From CAVZQN01 sp963837395 (GTDB lineage: Bacteria > Acidobacteriota > HRBIN11 > JAKEFK01), in contig CAWINI010000003.1 in NCBI GenBank assembly GCA_963837395.1, positions 124,001 to 188,000 of the forward strand: a stretch of 64,000 bases of DNA. Reading direction: 5' to 3'. Made by a program: the position numbers and the translations under genes. The stretch's first letter is position 1; each line of letters begins with the position of its first letter. The notes below the pieces were generated by a model. That model worked only from the letters and a program-made list of their open reading frames with translations. It made no database searches and was not told the DNA's origin. Below, in pieces: positions 33,402 through 41,517 of this stretch.

Positions 33402-33944
33402 CTAAGCTTTCTTCTTTCCTTCCTTTAATTTCAATTGCTCATCGGCATACTTGATCCCTTTGCCTTTGTATGGATCCGGTGGACGAACATTACGGATATG
33501 TGCAGCAAATTGTCCAAGTTGATGTTTATTCGCGCCGCTTAATGTGAATTTGTTCTTGTTCTTTTCATCAAATGTCACTTGCAATTCCGCGGGAAGTTCA
33601 ATTTCAACAGGATGTGAATAACCAACCGTAAATATCAACTTCTTTTTTTCCAAAGCAGCTCTATAACCGATTCCAACAATTTCAAATTCTCTTTTAAACC
33701 CTTCGGTAACTCCTTGAACAGCATTCGCAATTAATGCACGCATCGCACCGTGTAAGGCGCGGTCCGGCTTTTCATCCGTTGAACGCTTACACACAATTTG
33801 TGTTTTATCTTTTTCTATTTTGATCCGGCTGTGCACAGGCACTTTAACCTGGCCTTTCGGTCCTTTCACTTCAACAACAGAATCCTTGATTTGAACATCT
33901 ACACCGGACGGTATCGCAATCGGTTTTCTTCCAATACGTGACAT
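33402..33944 (-). CDS. rplF: 50S ribosomal protein L6
   Basis: 180 residues with the duplicated L6 fold: SRIGRKPIAIPSGVDV at the start and VRPPDPYKGKGIKYADE in the second domain, which lies near the factor-binding site. Twelve bases after rpsH. Confidence 0.98.
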   Translation of the reverse strand: MSRIGRKPIAIPSGVDVQIKDSVVEVKGPKGQVKVPVHSRIKIEKDKTQIVCKRSTDEKPDRALHGAMRALIANAVQGVTEGFKREFEIVGIGYRAALEKKKLIFTVGYSHPVEIELPAELQVTFDEKNKNKFTLSGANKHQLGQFAAHIRNVRPPDPYKGKGIKYADEQLKLKEGKKKA

Positions 33945-33955
33945 AACTCAAACTC

Positions 33956-34351
33956 CTACCAAACCTGGCACAACACTTCGCCGCCAACCCCTACTTTATG
34001 TGATTGATCGCCAGTCATAATTCCTCTTGATGTAGATACGATCGAAATTCCTAACCCACCTACAACTTTCGGAATCTTATCTTTGTGCGAATAAATACGG
34101 CGTCCCGGTTTGCTGACTTGCTTCAATCCAGTGATTACTGGCGTTCCATCCGAATACTTCAAGAAAACACGAATAGTTCCCTGAACTCTGTCTTCTTGAA
34201 TTTTATAATTCTGAACAAATCCTTCTTCTTTAAGAATTCTTGTAATCTCTATTTTTACGCGCGAGGCAGGAATATCCACTTTGTCATGCTTCGCGGAAAT
34301 TGCATTCCGGAGTCGAGCCAGATAATCGCCTACAGGATCACTTAAACTCAT
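33956..34351 (-). CDS. rpsH: 30S ribosomal protein S8
   Basis: 131 residues. DPVGDYLARLRNAISAKHD, YKIQEDRVQG and the C-terminal GLGISIVSTSRGIMTGDQS are typical. S8 binds 16S h21 and in E. coli represses the spc operon; an equivalent site was not identified here. Confidence 0.97.
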   Translation of the reverse strand: MSLSDPVGDYLARLRNAISAKHDKVDIPASRVKIEITRILKEEGFVQNYKIQEDRVQGTIRVFLKYSDGTPVITGLKQVSKPGRRIYSHKDKIPKVVGGLGISIVSTSRGIMTGDQSHKVGVGGEVLCQVW

Positions 34352-34397
34352 ATATATAGAACCTCATTTAACGACGCTTTAATTACCGGCCGGATTT

Positions 34398-34583
34398 TTA
34401 CCAGCTGGCTTTTAATACGCCAGGAATTTCGCCGGAGAGTGCCAGCTTACGAAAACAAATACGACACATATCAAACTTGCGCAAATATGCGCGAGGCCGT
34501 CCGCATCGCGGACAGCGATTATATGCGCGTGCAGAAAATTTAGGTTTCCGCTGGGCTTTTACTCTCAATGACAGTTTCGCCAT
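34398..34583 (-). CDS. rpsN: 30S ribosomal protein S14, zinc type
   Basis: 61 residues with CPRCGRP and CRICFRKL, the C-x2-C pairs of the short S14 type Z (RpsZ/RpsN2). RNRCPRCGR-like context and the C-terminus IPGVLKASW are standard. Between rplE and rpsH. Confidence 0.97.
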   Translation of the reverse strand: MAKLSLRVKAQRKPKFSARAYNRCPRCGRPRAYLRKFDMCRICFRKLALSGEIPGVLKASW

Positions 34584-34598
34584 AAAATGACTTCACCT

Positions 34599-35294
34599 TT
34601 AATTTTTTCTAAATGGCAAACCGAGATGCGCTAAAAGGGATCGTGCTTCATCATCGGTTCTTGCCGAAGTTACAAATGTCACATTCATGCCACGGGCTTT
34701 ATCAACTTTCGCAAAATCGATTTCAGGAAAAAGCAGTTGGTCTTTCAAGCCCATCGTATAATTGCCACGTCCATCGAATGAATCAGTATTCAGTCCTTTA
34801 AAATCGCGAACACGGGGCAATGCAATGCTGATCAATCGATCTAAAAATTCGTACATAATATCGCCACGCAAAGTCACCGATGCTCCAATCGGCATTCCCT
34901 GGCGAAGCTTGAACGATGAAATTGCCTTGCGTGCTCTGCGCATTACAGGCTTTTGACCGGTAATTTTTCCGAGTTCATCCAGTGCAGCGTCCATTACTTT
35001 AATATTTTTGGAAGCTTCACCAACTCCCATGTTGACAACAATCTTCTTCAACCTTGGAATCGCCATCGGATTTGTGTATTCCTTACTTTTCAAATACGCG
35101 GCCATAATTTCATTTCGAAAACGCTCTTTCAGGCGCGGTACTGGACCTTTTGCTCGGCCCAGGTGTTCAGACTGAGCCTCTTCTGCTCCGCCTTTCTTCG
35201 CTTTCCTTTCTGATTTCTCTGACTTCTCAGGTTTTTCAGATTTTTGTTCTTTCGGTTTTTGCTCTTTTTGCTCTTTTTGTTTTTCTTTAGCCAT
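34599..35294 (-). CDS. rplE: 50S ribosomal protein L5 with long charged N-terminal extension
   Basis: The conserved L5 core begins at PRLKERFRNEI (about residue 53) and continues PRLKKIVVNMGVGEAS, GQKPVMRRARKAIS and RGMNVTFVTSARTDDEARS. Residues 2 to about 48 are a repetitive Lys/Glu/Gln/Ser/Pro stretch (KEQKEQKPKEQK, PEKSEKSERK) absent from ordinary L5 of about 180 residues. No start codon lies between the extension and the core, and ATG 35294 begins it, so the extension appears genuine. L5 binds 5S rRNA. Confidence 0.94.
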   Translation of the reverse strand: MAKEKQKEQKEQKPKEQKSEKPEKSEKSERKAKKGGAEEAQSEHLGRAKGPVPRLKERFRNEIMAAYLKSKEYTNPMAIPRLKKIVVNMGVGEASKNIKVMDAALDELGKITGQKPVMRRARKAISSFKLRQGMPIGASVTLRGDIMYEFLDRLISIALPRVRDFKGLNTDSFDGRGNYTMGLKDQLLFPEIDFAKVDKARGMNVTFVTSARTDDEARSLLAHLGLPFRKN

Positions 35295-35310
35295 AACCGT
35301 CCTTCATTAT

Positions 35311-35395
35311 TTCACCGCAGAGATCGCAGAGACCGCAGAGTTAAACAAAAATAATTAAAACTCTCTGCGACCTCTGCGTGCTCTGCGGTAAAAAT
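35311..35395. repeat. Family C palindrome between rplX and rplE
   Basis: TTTCACCGCAGAGATCGCAGAGACCGCAGAG, loop, CTCTGCGACCTCTGCGTGCTCTGCGGTAAAAA (arms given here as units ACCGCAGAG and CTCTGCGGT). The best-preserved copy of this family in the window. Confidence 0.88.
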
Positions 35396-35399
35396 CATA

Positions 35400-35729
35400 T
35401 TACCTTTCTAATGTCCCGCCGCATTTCGCACAGATACGTTGCTTACTTCCATCCTCCAGAAGTTTGTGCTTCACACGTGTTTGTTTTGCGCATTCCGGAC
35501 AAACTACTTGAAGATTAGAAGAACGCATCGGCGCTTCCTGCTGAGTGATGCCTGCCTGAATTCCTTTCGCTGGATTGGCGCGAGTATGCTTTTTGCGGAA
35601 GTTAATTCCTTCCACAATCGCTGTCTTCTTGTCAGGAATAATTCGCAGAACCTTTCCGGTTTTACCACGATCCTTCCCAGCAATTACCTTCACCTGATCG
35701 TTTTTCTTTACATGCACTTTAGCCCGCAT
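35400..35729 (-). CDS. rplX: 50S ribosomal protein L24
   Basis: 109 residues. KKNDQVKVIAGKDRGKTGKV is the KOW motif, followed by EGINFRKKHTRA. The C-terminus has CPECAKQTRV and ICAKCGG, a CxxC/CxxC zinc ribbon found in many bacterial L24. Two bases after rplN. Confidence 0.97.
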   Translation of the reverse strand: MRAKVHVKKNDQVKVIAGKDRGKTGKVLRIIPDKKTAIVEGINFRKKHTRANPAKGIQAGITQQEAPMRSSNLQVVCPECAKQTRVKHKLLEDGSKQRICAKCGGTLER

Positions 35730-35731
35730 AT

Positions 35732-36100
35732 CTATATAACCTCCGGCGCTAGCGAAATAATTTTCATAAATTTTTTGTCACGAAGTTCTCGTGCTACCGG
35801 ACCAAATACGCGAGTACCGATCGGCTCATTCGCCTGATTAATTAAAACTGCAGCATTATCATCAAACCTGATATAAGAACCATCTTTGCGCCGTGTCTCT
35901 TTACGTACACGTACGATAACCGCTCGAACAACGTCGCCTTTTTTCACGTTCCCTTCTGGTGTTGCTTCTTTTACGTTTGCTGTAATCACATCACCAAGAC
36001 CTGCATAACGTCCCGTTGATCCTCCAAGTGGCAAAATACAGCTAATCCGCTTTGCACCGGAATTATCCGCCACCACTAGAATTGTTCGCATCTGGATCAT
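35732..36100 (-). CDS. rplN: 50S ribosomal protein L14
   Basis: 122 residues. VVADNSGAKRISCILPLGG, VRAVIVRVRKETRRKDGSYI and RIFGPVARELRDKKFMKI-like ending (here RVFGPVARELRDKKF). L14 forms an intersubunit bridge. A 149-bp gap with nested inverted repeats separates it from rpsQ. Confidence 0.98.
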   Translation of the reverse strand: MIQMRTILVVADNSGAKRISCILPLGGSTGRYAGLGDVITANVKEATPEGNVKKGDVVRAVIVRVRKETRRKDGSYIRFDDNAAVLINQANEPIGTRVFGPVARELRDKKFMKIISLAPEVI

Positions 36101-36115
36101 GATCGCCCTTCCTTA

Positions 36116-36248
36116 GAAGCTGTGGAAAAATGCTTTGTAACGCCGGCGTCAACGCCGGCCAAAGCAAGACCGAGCTCAAACTCTGCCGGCGAGACGCCGG
36201 CGCTACAAACCGCTAACTTATTTTGTTCCTGCATTTTTCCACAGCTTC
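36116..36248. repeat. Nested inverted repeats with family E element between rpsQ and rplN
   Basis: Outer perfect 18-bp arms GAAGCTGTGGAAAAATGC (36116-36133) and GCATTTTTCCACAGCTTC (36231-36248). Inside, TTTGTAACGCCGGCGTC (from 36134) pairs with GACGCCGGCGCTACAAA (to about 36213). The inner part has the same termini as the 209-bp element at 11159-11367. Confidence 0.85.
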
Positions 36249-36249
36249 C

Positions 36250-36594
36250 TTATAGTTGCGGCCCGCTGACAATAGAAACAACACGCCAGCATTTTCTTTT
36301 GCTGATAGGCCTCGTTTCGCGAATCACTACCCGATCACCAACTCGGCATTTGTTTTCTTCATCATGTGCCATGAATTTGGAACTCTTTCTAACAATTTTT
36401 TCGTACAATGGATGACGCACTGTTCTTTGAACTCTTACCACCACAGATTTCTGCATCCGATTGCTGATAACTACACCTTCTAATGTCTTCCTCAACCGTT
36501 TTTTCGGAATCACTTGTTCCGTTTTTTGTTCTGGTGCAGTGTGTTCTACCGGCTCTTCAGGCGCCGCTGTATTTTCTAATTGTTCTTCCGCCAT
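36250..36594 (-). CDS. rpsQ: 30S ribosomal protein S17 with acidic N-terminal extension
   Basis: The S17 OB-fold core begins near RKTLEGVVISNRMQKSVVV (about residue 35) and includes ENKCRVGDRVVIRETRPISK. Residues 1 to about 33 are an extra acidic Ala/Glu/Pro-rich segment (EEQLENTAAPEEPVEHTAP). Usual length is about 85; here 114. Confidence 0.95.
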   Translation of the reverse strand: MAEEQLENTAAPEEPVEHTAPEQKTEQVIPKKRLRKTLEGVVISNRMQKSVVVRVQRTVRHPLYEKIVRKSSKFMAHDEENKCRVGDRVVIRETRPISKRKCWRVVSIVSGPQL

Positions 36595-36606
36595 AATTTA
36601 TCCTGT

Positions 36607-36804
36607 TCAGTTTTGAACCTCTGACTTTATCTTTATAATGGTCTTCACCCGGGCAAGATCGCGCCGGACGATACGAATAGTGGCCGGTTTTTCAAGTTGA
36701 GCAGTGGCAGCTTGAAATCGCAACTTGAAGAGCTGATCGTACAAATCACGTTCTTTTACTTTCAATTCATCCACCGTTAGGTCTTTTAATTCCTTAGCCT
36801 TCAT
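36607..36804 (-). CDS. rpmC: 50S ribosomal protein L29
   Basis: 65 residues, helical hairpin: KELKDLTVDELKVKERDLYDQ and LFKLRFQAATAQLEKP (landmarks). L29 sits at the tunnel exit. Its start overlaps the rplP stop by one base. Confidence 0.97.
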   Translation of the reverse strand: MKAKELKDLTVDELKVKERDLYDQLFKLRFQAATAQLEKPATIRIVRRDLARVKTIIKIKSEVQN

Positions 36805-37217
36805 TACTCACCCATCCTCTTTGCGAATCTTGTTCTTACCGGAAGCTTATGAGCGGCCAATCTCATTGCTTCACGGGCAGTTTCTTCCGTTACTCCGATC
36901 ATTTCAAAAAGGACGCGTCCTGGCTTAACTACTGCTACCCAACCTACTCGCGGACCTTTTCCCTTTCCCATACGTGTTTCTGCAGGTTTTTTCGTAATCG
37001 GCTTATCGGGGAAAATACGGATCCAAATTTTCCCGCCACGCTTTACGAAGCGGGTCATTGCAACACGAGCTGCTTCAATCTGCCGAGCAGAAAGCCATGC
37101 CGATTCCATTACTTTTAAACCATAATCACCAAAAGCAAGCTCGTGACCGCGCCACGCTTTTCCTTTGCGGCGGCCTCGCTGCATCTTCAAATATTTAACT
37201 TTCTTCGGCATTAACAT
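36804..37217 (-). CDS. rplP: 50S ribosomal protein L16
   Basis: 137 residues. MLMPKKVKYLKMQRGRRKG start, FGDYGLKVMESAWLSARQIEAAR (landmark GDYGLKVME) and PDKPITKKPAETRMGKGKG. L16 shapes the A-site tRNA cleft. Preceded by a family F repeat. Confidence 0.98.
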   Translation of the reverse strand: MLMPKKVKYLKMQRGRRKGKAWRGHELAFGDYGLKVMESAWLSARQIEAARVAMTRFVKRGGKIWIRIFPDKPITKKPAETRMGKGKGPRVGWVAVVKPGRVLFEMIGVTEETAREAMRLAAHKLPVRTRFAKRMGE

Positions 37218-37239
37218 TGCTTCACCTTCATATCATCCA

Positions 37240-37298
37240 GGAGGGCAGGCCTCCGTGCCTGCCATTACCGGCGGGCAGAGACGCCCGCCCTCCTGCAA
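37240..37298. repeat. Family F palindrome between rpsC and rplP
   Basis: CAGGAGGGCAGGCCTCCGTGCC and GGCGGGCAGAGACGCCCGCC, closed by CCTCCTG: outer arms CAGGAGGGC/GCCCTCCTG with two smaller hairpins inside (AGGC..GCCT and GGCGGGC..GCCCGCC). Confidence 0.8.
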
Positions 37299-37302
37299 AA
37301 AC

Positions 37303-37977
37303 TTATTGCGCTCTTTCTCTTTCGCGGCGGTCTTCCGGTTTCACAGGCATATAGTTCACACGTTCACCTTTGTAAATCCAAACTTTTACGCCAATTACTC
37401 CATAAGATGTTTTTGCTTCAGCAAAACCATAATCGATGTCCGCACGTAAAGTTGTCAGTGGAAGACGTCCGAACAAATACCATTCCGCGCGTGCGATTTC
37501 AGCGCCATTCAATCGGCCTTTGCATCGAACCTTAATTCCTTTCGCGCCAAACTTGCGTGAGGATTCAACGGATCGTCGCATCGCACGTCTGAATGCAACA
37601 CGCTTTTCCAATTGAAATGCAATTTGTTCTGCAACAAGCTGCGCATCCAGTTCAGGCCGCACTACTTCTTCTATATTGATGACAACTTCCCGGCCAACTT
37701 GAGCTTCCAATTTCCGTTTCAGTTGATCAACGCCAGCTCCCTTCTTTCCAATGACCAATCCAGGCTTCGACGTATGAATTCGAACCTTCAACTGATTTGG
37801 AAGACGATCAATTTCAACTTTTGAAATGCCTGCCTGAACAAATTGCTTCTTCAGTTCTTCACGGATCTTTATGTCTTCATGTAACAACTGGGAATATTTC
37901 TTTTCCGCGAACCATCGCGAAGCCCAGGTGCGATTCACTCCGATACGAAATCCATAAGGATGTACCTTTTGACCCAA
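37303..37977 (-). CDS. rpsC: 30S ribosomal protein S3
   Basis: 224 residues. GQKVHPYGFRIGVNRTWASRW start (landmark KVHPYGFRIG), KH domain SKPGLVIGKKGAGVDQLKRK, and C-domain RAMRRSVESSRKFGAKGIKV and YGVIGVKVWIYKGE. S3 lines the mRNA entry. A family A repeat lies just upstream. Confidence 0.98.
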   Translation of the reverse strand: MGQKVHPYGFRIGVNRTWASRWFAEKKYSQLLHEDIKIREELKKQFVQAGISKVEIDRLPNQLKVRIHTSKPGLVIGKKGAGVDQLKRKLEAQVGREVVINIEEVVRPELDAQLVAEQIAFQLEKRVAFRRAMRRSVESSRKFGAKGIKVRCKGRLNGAEIARAEWYLFGRLPLTTLRADIDYGFAEAKTSYGVIGVKVWIYKGERVNYMPVKPEDRRERERAQ

Positions 37978-37991
37978 TCAAATCCTCCTAG

Positions 37992-38063
37992 CTCAGATGC
38001 GCGATGCATGATGCGCGATGTGCGGAAAAATCACGCATCACGCATCCCGAATCTCGCATCTCG
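37992..38063. repeat. Family A palindrome between rplV and rpsC
   Basis: CTCAGATGCGCGATGCATGATGCGCG against CACGCATCACGCATCCCGAATCTCGCATCTC (given as units GATGCG and CGCATC). Same start (CTCAGATGCG) as the copy at 2918. Confidence 0.85.
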
Positions 38064-38073
38064 ATTTTCATTG

Positions 38074-38442
38074 TTATTGCTTCTTTTCCGCCAGATGAAT
38101 CGTGATATGGCTATGGCGGTGCATTAAGTGAATTACTTTTAACATTGAGGTCGGCCGGATGCGTTTCCACATTTTGGTCGGCCCTGAATCTACATACGCG
38201 CGATGAACATACAAGCGATCGACATCCAGTGTTGGTTGCTTTTCCTTCGCATTTGCAATCGCCGATTTCAAAACTTTTTCAACAGGGCGACAAGCTCTCT
38301 TCGGCGTAACCTTTAAAAGTCCAAGCGCTTGAGTTACGCTGCGTCCGCGAATCAAATCAATTACCAATCGAGCTTTTCGAGGCGATACTCGAAAGTATTT
38401 ACCTTTGGCTCTGCTTACTTCAGCTATTTCTTGTTGTGCCAT
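38074..38442 (-). CDS. rplV: 50S ribosomal protein L22
   Basis: 122 residues. KYFRVSPRKARLVIDLIRGR and VEKVLKSAIANAKE, with the tunnel-lining loop VDSGPTKMWKRIRPTS. The C-terminus HRHSHITIHLAEK is slightly variant but complete. Confidence 0.98.
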   Translation of the reverse strand: MAQQEIAEVSRAKGKYFRVSPRKARLVIDLIRGRSVTQALGLLKVTPKRACRPVEKVLKSAIANAKEKQPTLDVDRLYVHRAYVDSGPTKMWKRIRPTSMLKVIHLMHRHSHITIHLAEKKQ

Positions 38443-38447
38443 GATCG

Positions 38448-38753
38448 TTAACCTTTGCCTCCGGGAGCCGCCCCTTTGGCAGCAGCCTTTTCTGATTTCG
38501 CCGGATGGCCATGGAAAATACGTGTTGGTGCAAATTCACCTAGCTTGTGACCTACCATATTTTCCGAAACAAAAACCGGAATAAATTTTCTTCCGTTATG
38601 AACTGCAATTGTATGACCTACCATTTCAGGAATAATCGTTGAACGGCGTGACCATGTATTGATCACCCTTTTTTCATTTCGATCATTCATCCCTGCAACT
38701 TTTTTCGCAAGATGATCATCGATATACGGTCCTTTCTTTAATGATCGGCTCAT
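38448..38753 (-). CDS. rpsS: 30S ribosomal protein S19
   Basis: 101 residues. SRSLKKGPYIDDHLAKKV, TWSRRSTIIPEMVGHTIAV and HKLGEFAPTRIFHGH are typical; the C-terminus has an added Lys/Ala/Gly tail (KAAAKGAAPGGKG). One base after rplB. Confidence 0.97.
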   Translation of the reverse strand: MSRSLKKGPYIDDHLAKKVAGMNDRNEKRVINTWSRRSTIIPEMVGHTIAVHNGRKFIPVFVSENMVGHKLGEFAPTRIFHGHPAKSEKAAAKGAAPGGKG

Positions 38754-38754
38754 A

Positions 38755-39576
38755 TTACTTTCTCCGTTTCAAAATGAAGGCGCGTGTACGTTTATTCCTT
38801 CGCGTTTTATAACCTTTGGTCGGTTGTCCCCATGGACTTACTGGATGACGGCCACCTGATGTTTTTCCTTCACCGCCGCCCAATGGATGATCAACAGGAT
38901 TCATTGCAACACCGCGAACTGTCGGGCGCTTTCCGAGCCAGCGTGAACGTCCTGCTTTACCGATCGAAACATTGTTGTGATCAAGGTTTCCGATCTGTCC
39001 GATCGTTGCATAGCATTCCAACAACACCATTCGGATTTCTCCGGATGGCATTTTGACCTGTGCATAGGATCCTTCTTTTGCCATCAACTGCGCGACCGCA
39101 CCGGCACTCCGAACCATTTGTCCACCTTTTCCAGGACGCAATTCAATGTTGTGAATCATCGTACCCAGCGGAATGTTGCGCAGCGGTAAAGCATTGCCGG
39201 TCAAAATGTCGGCTTCAGGCGATGCCAACACGCTGTCACCAACTTTTAGTCCAGATGGTTGCAAAATGTACCGCTTTTCGCCGTCAGCATAATGAATTAG
39301 TGCGATATTTGCGGAACGATTCGGATCATATTCGATGGATGCAACTTTGCCGGAAACTCCCAGCTTATCGCGTCGGAAATCAATGATTCGATAACGACGC
39401 TTATGAGCGCCGCCGCGATGCCGGATCGTAATCCATCCGCGATTATTGCGACCATTCGTTCGATTCTTTCCCTCGGTCAACGGCTTATACGGACGTTCTG
39501 CCGTAATTTCATCAAACGTTAAAACAGTTTGAAATCTTCTGCCTGGTGACGTTGGTTTAAACGCTTTAATAGCCAT
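38755..39576 (-). CDS. rplB: 50S ribosomal protein L2
   Basis: About 273 residues, essential for peptidyl-transferase assembly. AIKAFKPTSPGRRFQTVL start, GRNNRGWITIRHRGGAHKR, and the near-active-site loop VRGVAMNPVDHPLGGGEGK with its conserved His. ATG 39576 is preferred; a GTG at 39582 lies just inside the rplW stop. AAGGA eight bases upstream supports it. Confidence 0.98.
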   Translation of the reverse strand: MAIKAFKPTSPGRRFQTVLTFDEITAERPYKPLTEGKNRTNGRNNRGWITIRHRGGAHKRRYRIIDFRRDKLGVSGKVASIEYDPNRSANIALIHYADGEKRYILQPSGLKVGDSVLASPEADILTGNALPLRNIPLGTMIHNIELRPGKGGQMVRSAGAVAQLMAKEGSYAQVKMPSGEIRMVLLECYATIGQIGNLDHNNVSIGKAGRSRWLGKRPTVRGVAMNPVDHPLGGGEGKTSGGRHPVSPWGQPTKGYKTRRNKRTRAFILKRRK

Positions 39577-39578
39577 AC

Positions 39579-39869
39579 TCACATTCCTTCAAAGAATTCA
39601 ATCTTCTTTTCGCCTTCTTTTACTTTCACATAGGCTTTTTTCCAATCGGATTTCATCCCTACTGAACGCCCATAGCGTCGTTTCTTACCCTGAACAACCG
39701 ATGTCTTTACCGCTTCTACTTTTACACCGAACATTTTTTCAACTGCAGCTTTGATCTGAATCTTGTTTGCATGTCTGTCAACTTCAAAACACACAATGTT
39801 TTCATCGGCTTTCATCGTGTTGCTCTTTTCCGTGAGCAGCGGTCGTTTTAATATCTGTGTGTGATTCAT
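39579..39869 (-). CDS. rplW: 50S ribosomal protein L23
   Basis: 96 residues. LKRPLLTEKSNTMKADENIV, FEVDRHANKIQIKAAVEKMF and VKVEAVKTSVVQGKKRRYGR are L23 signatures; it docks SRP and trigger factor at the exit. Overlaps the rplD stop by four bases (ATGA). Confidence 0.98.
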   Translation of the reverse strand: MNHTQILKRPLLTEKSNTMKADENIVCFEVDRHANKIQIKAAVEKMFGVKVEAVKTSVVQGKKRRYGRSVGMKSDWKKAYVKVKEGEKKIEFFEGM

Positions 39870-40489
39870 ACTGCCAATATTTGTGTAAGTTGATTGAAAG
39901 CTTCTTTAGAGATGACGAATTTTTTATATTTCAGTGCATCAACGATATTGAGCCTTGCAACTGTTGAAAATTTTGCTTTTGGAAGATTTTTTACAGCAAA
40001 CTGTAAATTCTTGTTTTGTGCATCATCAATAAACAATGTGGATGCATCAAGCTTCAAGGTTGCAATTAACTCTAAAGCAGCTTTCGTTTTGGGTTGATCG
40101 AGTTGAATCTCATCAACAACGATTATGTTATTTGCTTTTACTTTTTGAGAGAAAACTGAACGAAGTGCCAGAAGTCTCTTTTTTGTGGGGATCTGGTAAG
40201 AATAATCTCTCGGTTGTGGTCCAAATACAGTTCCGCCATGTCTCCACAATGGTGAACGAACGCTGCCGATTCTAGCGCGCCCTGTTCCTTTTTGGCGCCA
40301 CAATTTGCGTCCGCTTCCACTTACCAACCCACGGGTTTTTGTTGCTGCAGTACCCTGATGTGATTTTGCTTGATACTGACGCACTACTTCATAAACCACA
40401 TTCGGTTTCGAAGGAACGCCTACAAGCGAATCGGGGATTTCCAGTTTTTCAACTGGCTCATTCTTCATACTAATTACATCGATTTCCAT
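39866..40489 (-). CDS. rplD: 50S ribosomal protein L4
   Basis: 207 residues. VVRQYQAKSHQGTAATKTRG, KLWRQKGTGRARIGSVRSPL and GGTVFGPQPRDYSYQIPTKK hold the tunnel extension. In E. coli L4 represses the S10 operon; the leader here was not examined for that structure. 21 bases after rplC. Confidence 0.98.
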   Translation of the reverse strand: MEIDVISMKNEPVEKLEIPDSLVGVPSKPNVVYEVVRQYQAKSHQGTAATKTRGLVSGSGRKLWRQKGTGRARIGSVRSPLWRHGGTVFGPQPRDYSYQIPTKKRLLALRSVFSQKVKANNIIVVDEIQLDQPKTKAALELIATLKLDASTLFIDDAQNKNLQFAVKNLPKAKFSTVARLNIVDALKYKKFVISKEAFNQLTQILAV

Positions 40490-40510
40490 TTTTATTTCCC
40501 CTGGCGAAAC

Positions 40511-41178
40511 TTATTGTTTTTTGTGCGTTGATTTTACTTTATGACCGGCTTTCGCTTTACGCACAACAATGTAACTTCCCGGTGCTCCCGGTACTGCACC
40601 TTCAACCAGCATCAAATTGTTTTCAGCATCAATATCTACAACAGTGAGATTGCGCAATGTAACGCGATCTCCTCCCATGCGGCCGGCAGCACGCATTCCT
40701 GGAAATACGCGTGAAGGATAAGATGAACCACCGATAGAACCTGGAGCACGATGAAACATCGAACCGTGTGTTGCTGCTCCACCACGGAAGTGATGGCGTT
40801 TTATAACCCCCGCAAAACCTTTTCCTTTACTAATTCCAATCACATCTACTTTTTCTTTTGCGGCGAATAGATCCACTTTAAAACGTTGCCCCATTTGCAG
40901 TTCGGCTTTTTCATCTTCAATCGTGAACTCTCTCATCCTCTTTAGCGGTGGGACATTCGCTTTCTTAAAATGACCAAGCAACGGTTTCCTTCCATGTTTT
41001 GTTGAAAATGGTTCCACCAGACCTAATTGCACTGATGCATATCCATCACGGTTTTTTGTTTTGATCTGTGTGACAAGGCATGGTGCACTACCTGTAAAAC
41101 CGTGATAGGTACAACTTTCCCAGCTGCATTAAAAATCTGGGTCATTCCTAATTTTTTTCCGATTAAACCGCTAATCAT
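40511..41178 (-). CDS. rplC: 50S ribosomal protein L3, frameshifted near codon 29
   Basis: Essential 23S rRNA-binding protein. ATG 41178 opens ISGLIGKKLGMTQIFNAAGK and VVPITVL, then the frame fails after codon 28 and TAG follows. One base later the frame continues GSAPCLVTQIKTKNRDG, YASVQLGLVE, KGKGFAGVIKRHHFRGG and on to the end. The span of 668 nt lacks one base for a 222-residue protein; the missing base lies at 41092-41094, probably in a TT pair on the plus strand. L3 cannot be dispensable, so this is most likely a sequence error. Confidence 0.93.
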
Positions 41179-41186
41179 AATCTTCC

Positions 41187-41507
41187 TTAACGATCCATTA
41201 ACGCCTTGATTTCTACATCGACGCCGGCAGCAAGTTGAAGTTTGCTCAGTGCATCAATGGTTTGCGGCGTGGGAGCCAGAATGTCAATGATCCGTTTATG
41301 AGTCCGGATTTCAAATTGTTCACGGCTTTTCTTATCAACATGCGGCGAGCGCAACACAGTGAACCGGTTGATCATAGTTGGAAGCGGAATAGGCCCCGCA
41401 ACTTTAGCACCTGTTCGTTTGGCAGTATTGACAATGTCCTTACTCGCCTGATCAAGCAAACGATGATCAAATGCTTTCAACCGGATCCGGACTCTTTCTT
41501 TGAGCAT
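41187..41507 (-). CDS. rpsJ: 30S ribosomal protein S10
   Basis: 106 residues. RVRIRLKAFDHRLLDQASKD, RTGAKVAGPIPLPTMINRFT and the loop SPHVDKKSREQFEIRTHKR match S10 (NusE), which also links NusG to the ribosome. It is ten bases after tuf. Confidence 0.98.
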   Translation of the reverse strand: MLKERVRIRLKAFDHRLLDQASKDIVNTAKRTGAKVAGPIPLPTMINRFTVLRSPHVDKKSREQFEIRTHKRIIDILAPTPQTIDALSKLQLAAGVDVEIKALMDR

Positions 41508-41517
41508 GCTTTCTCCG

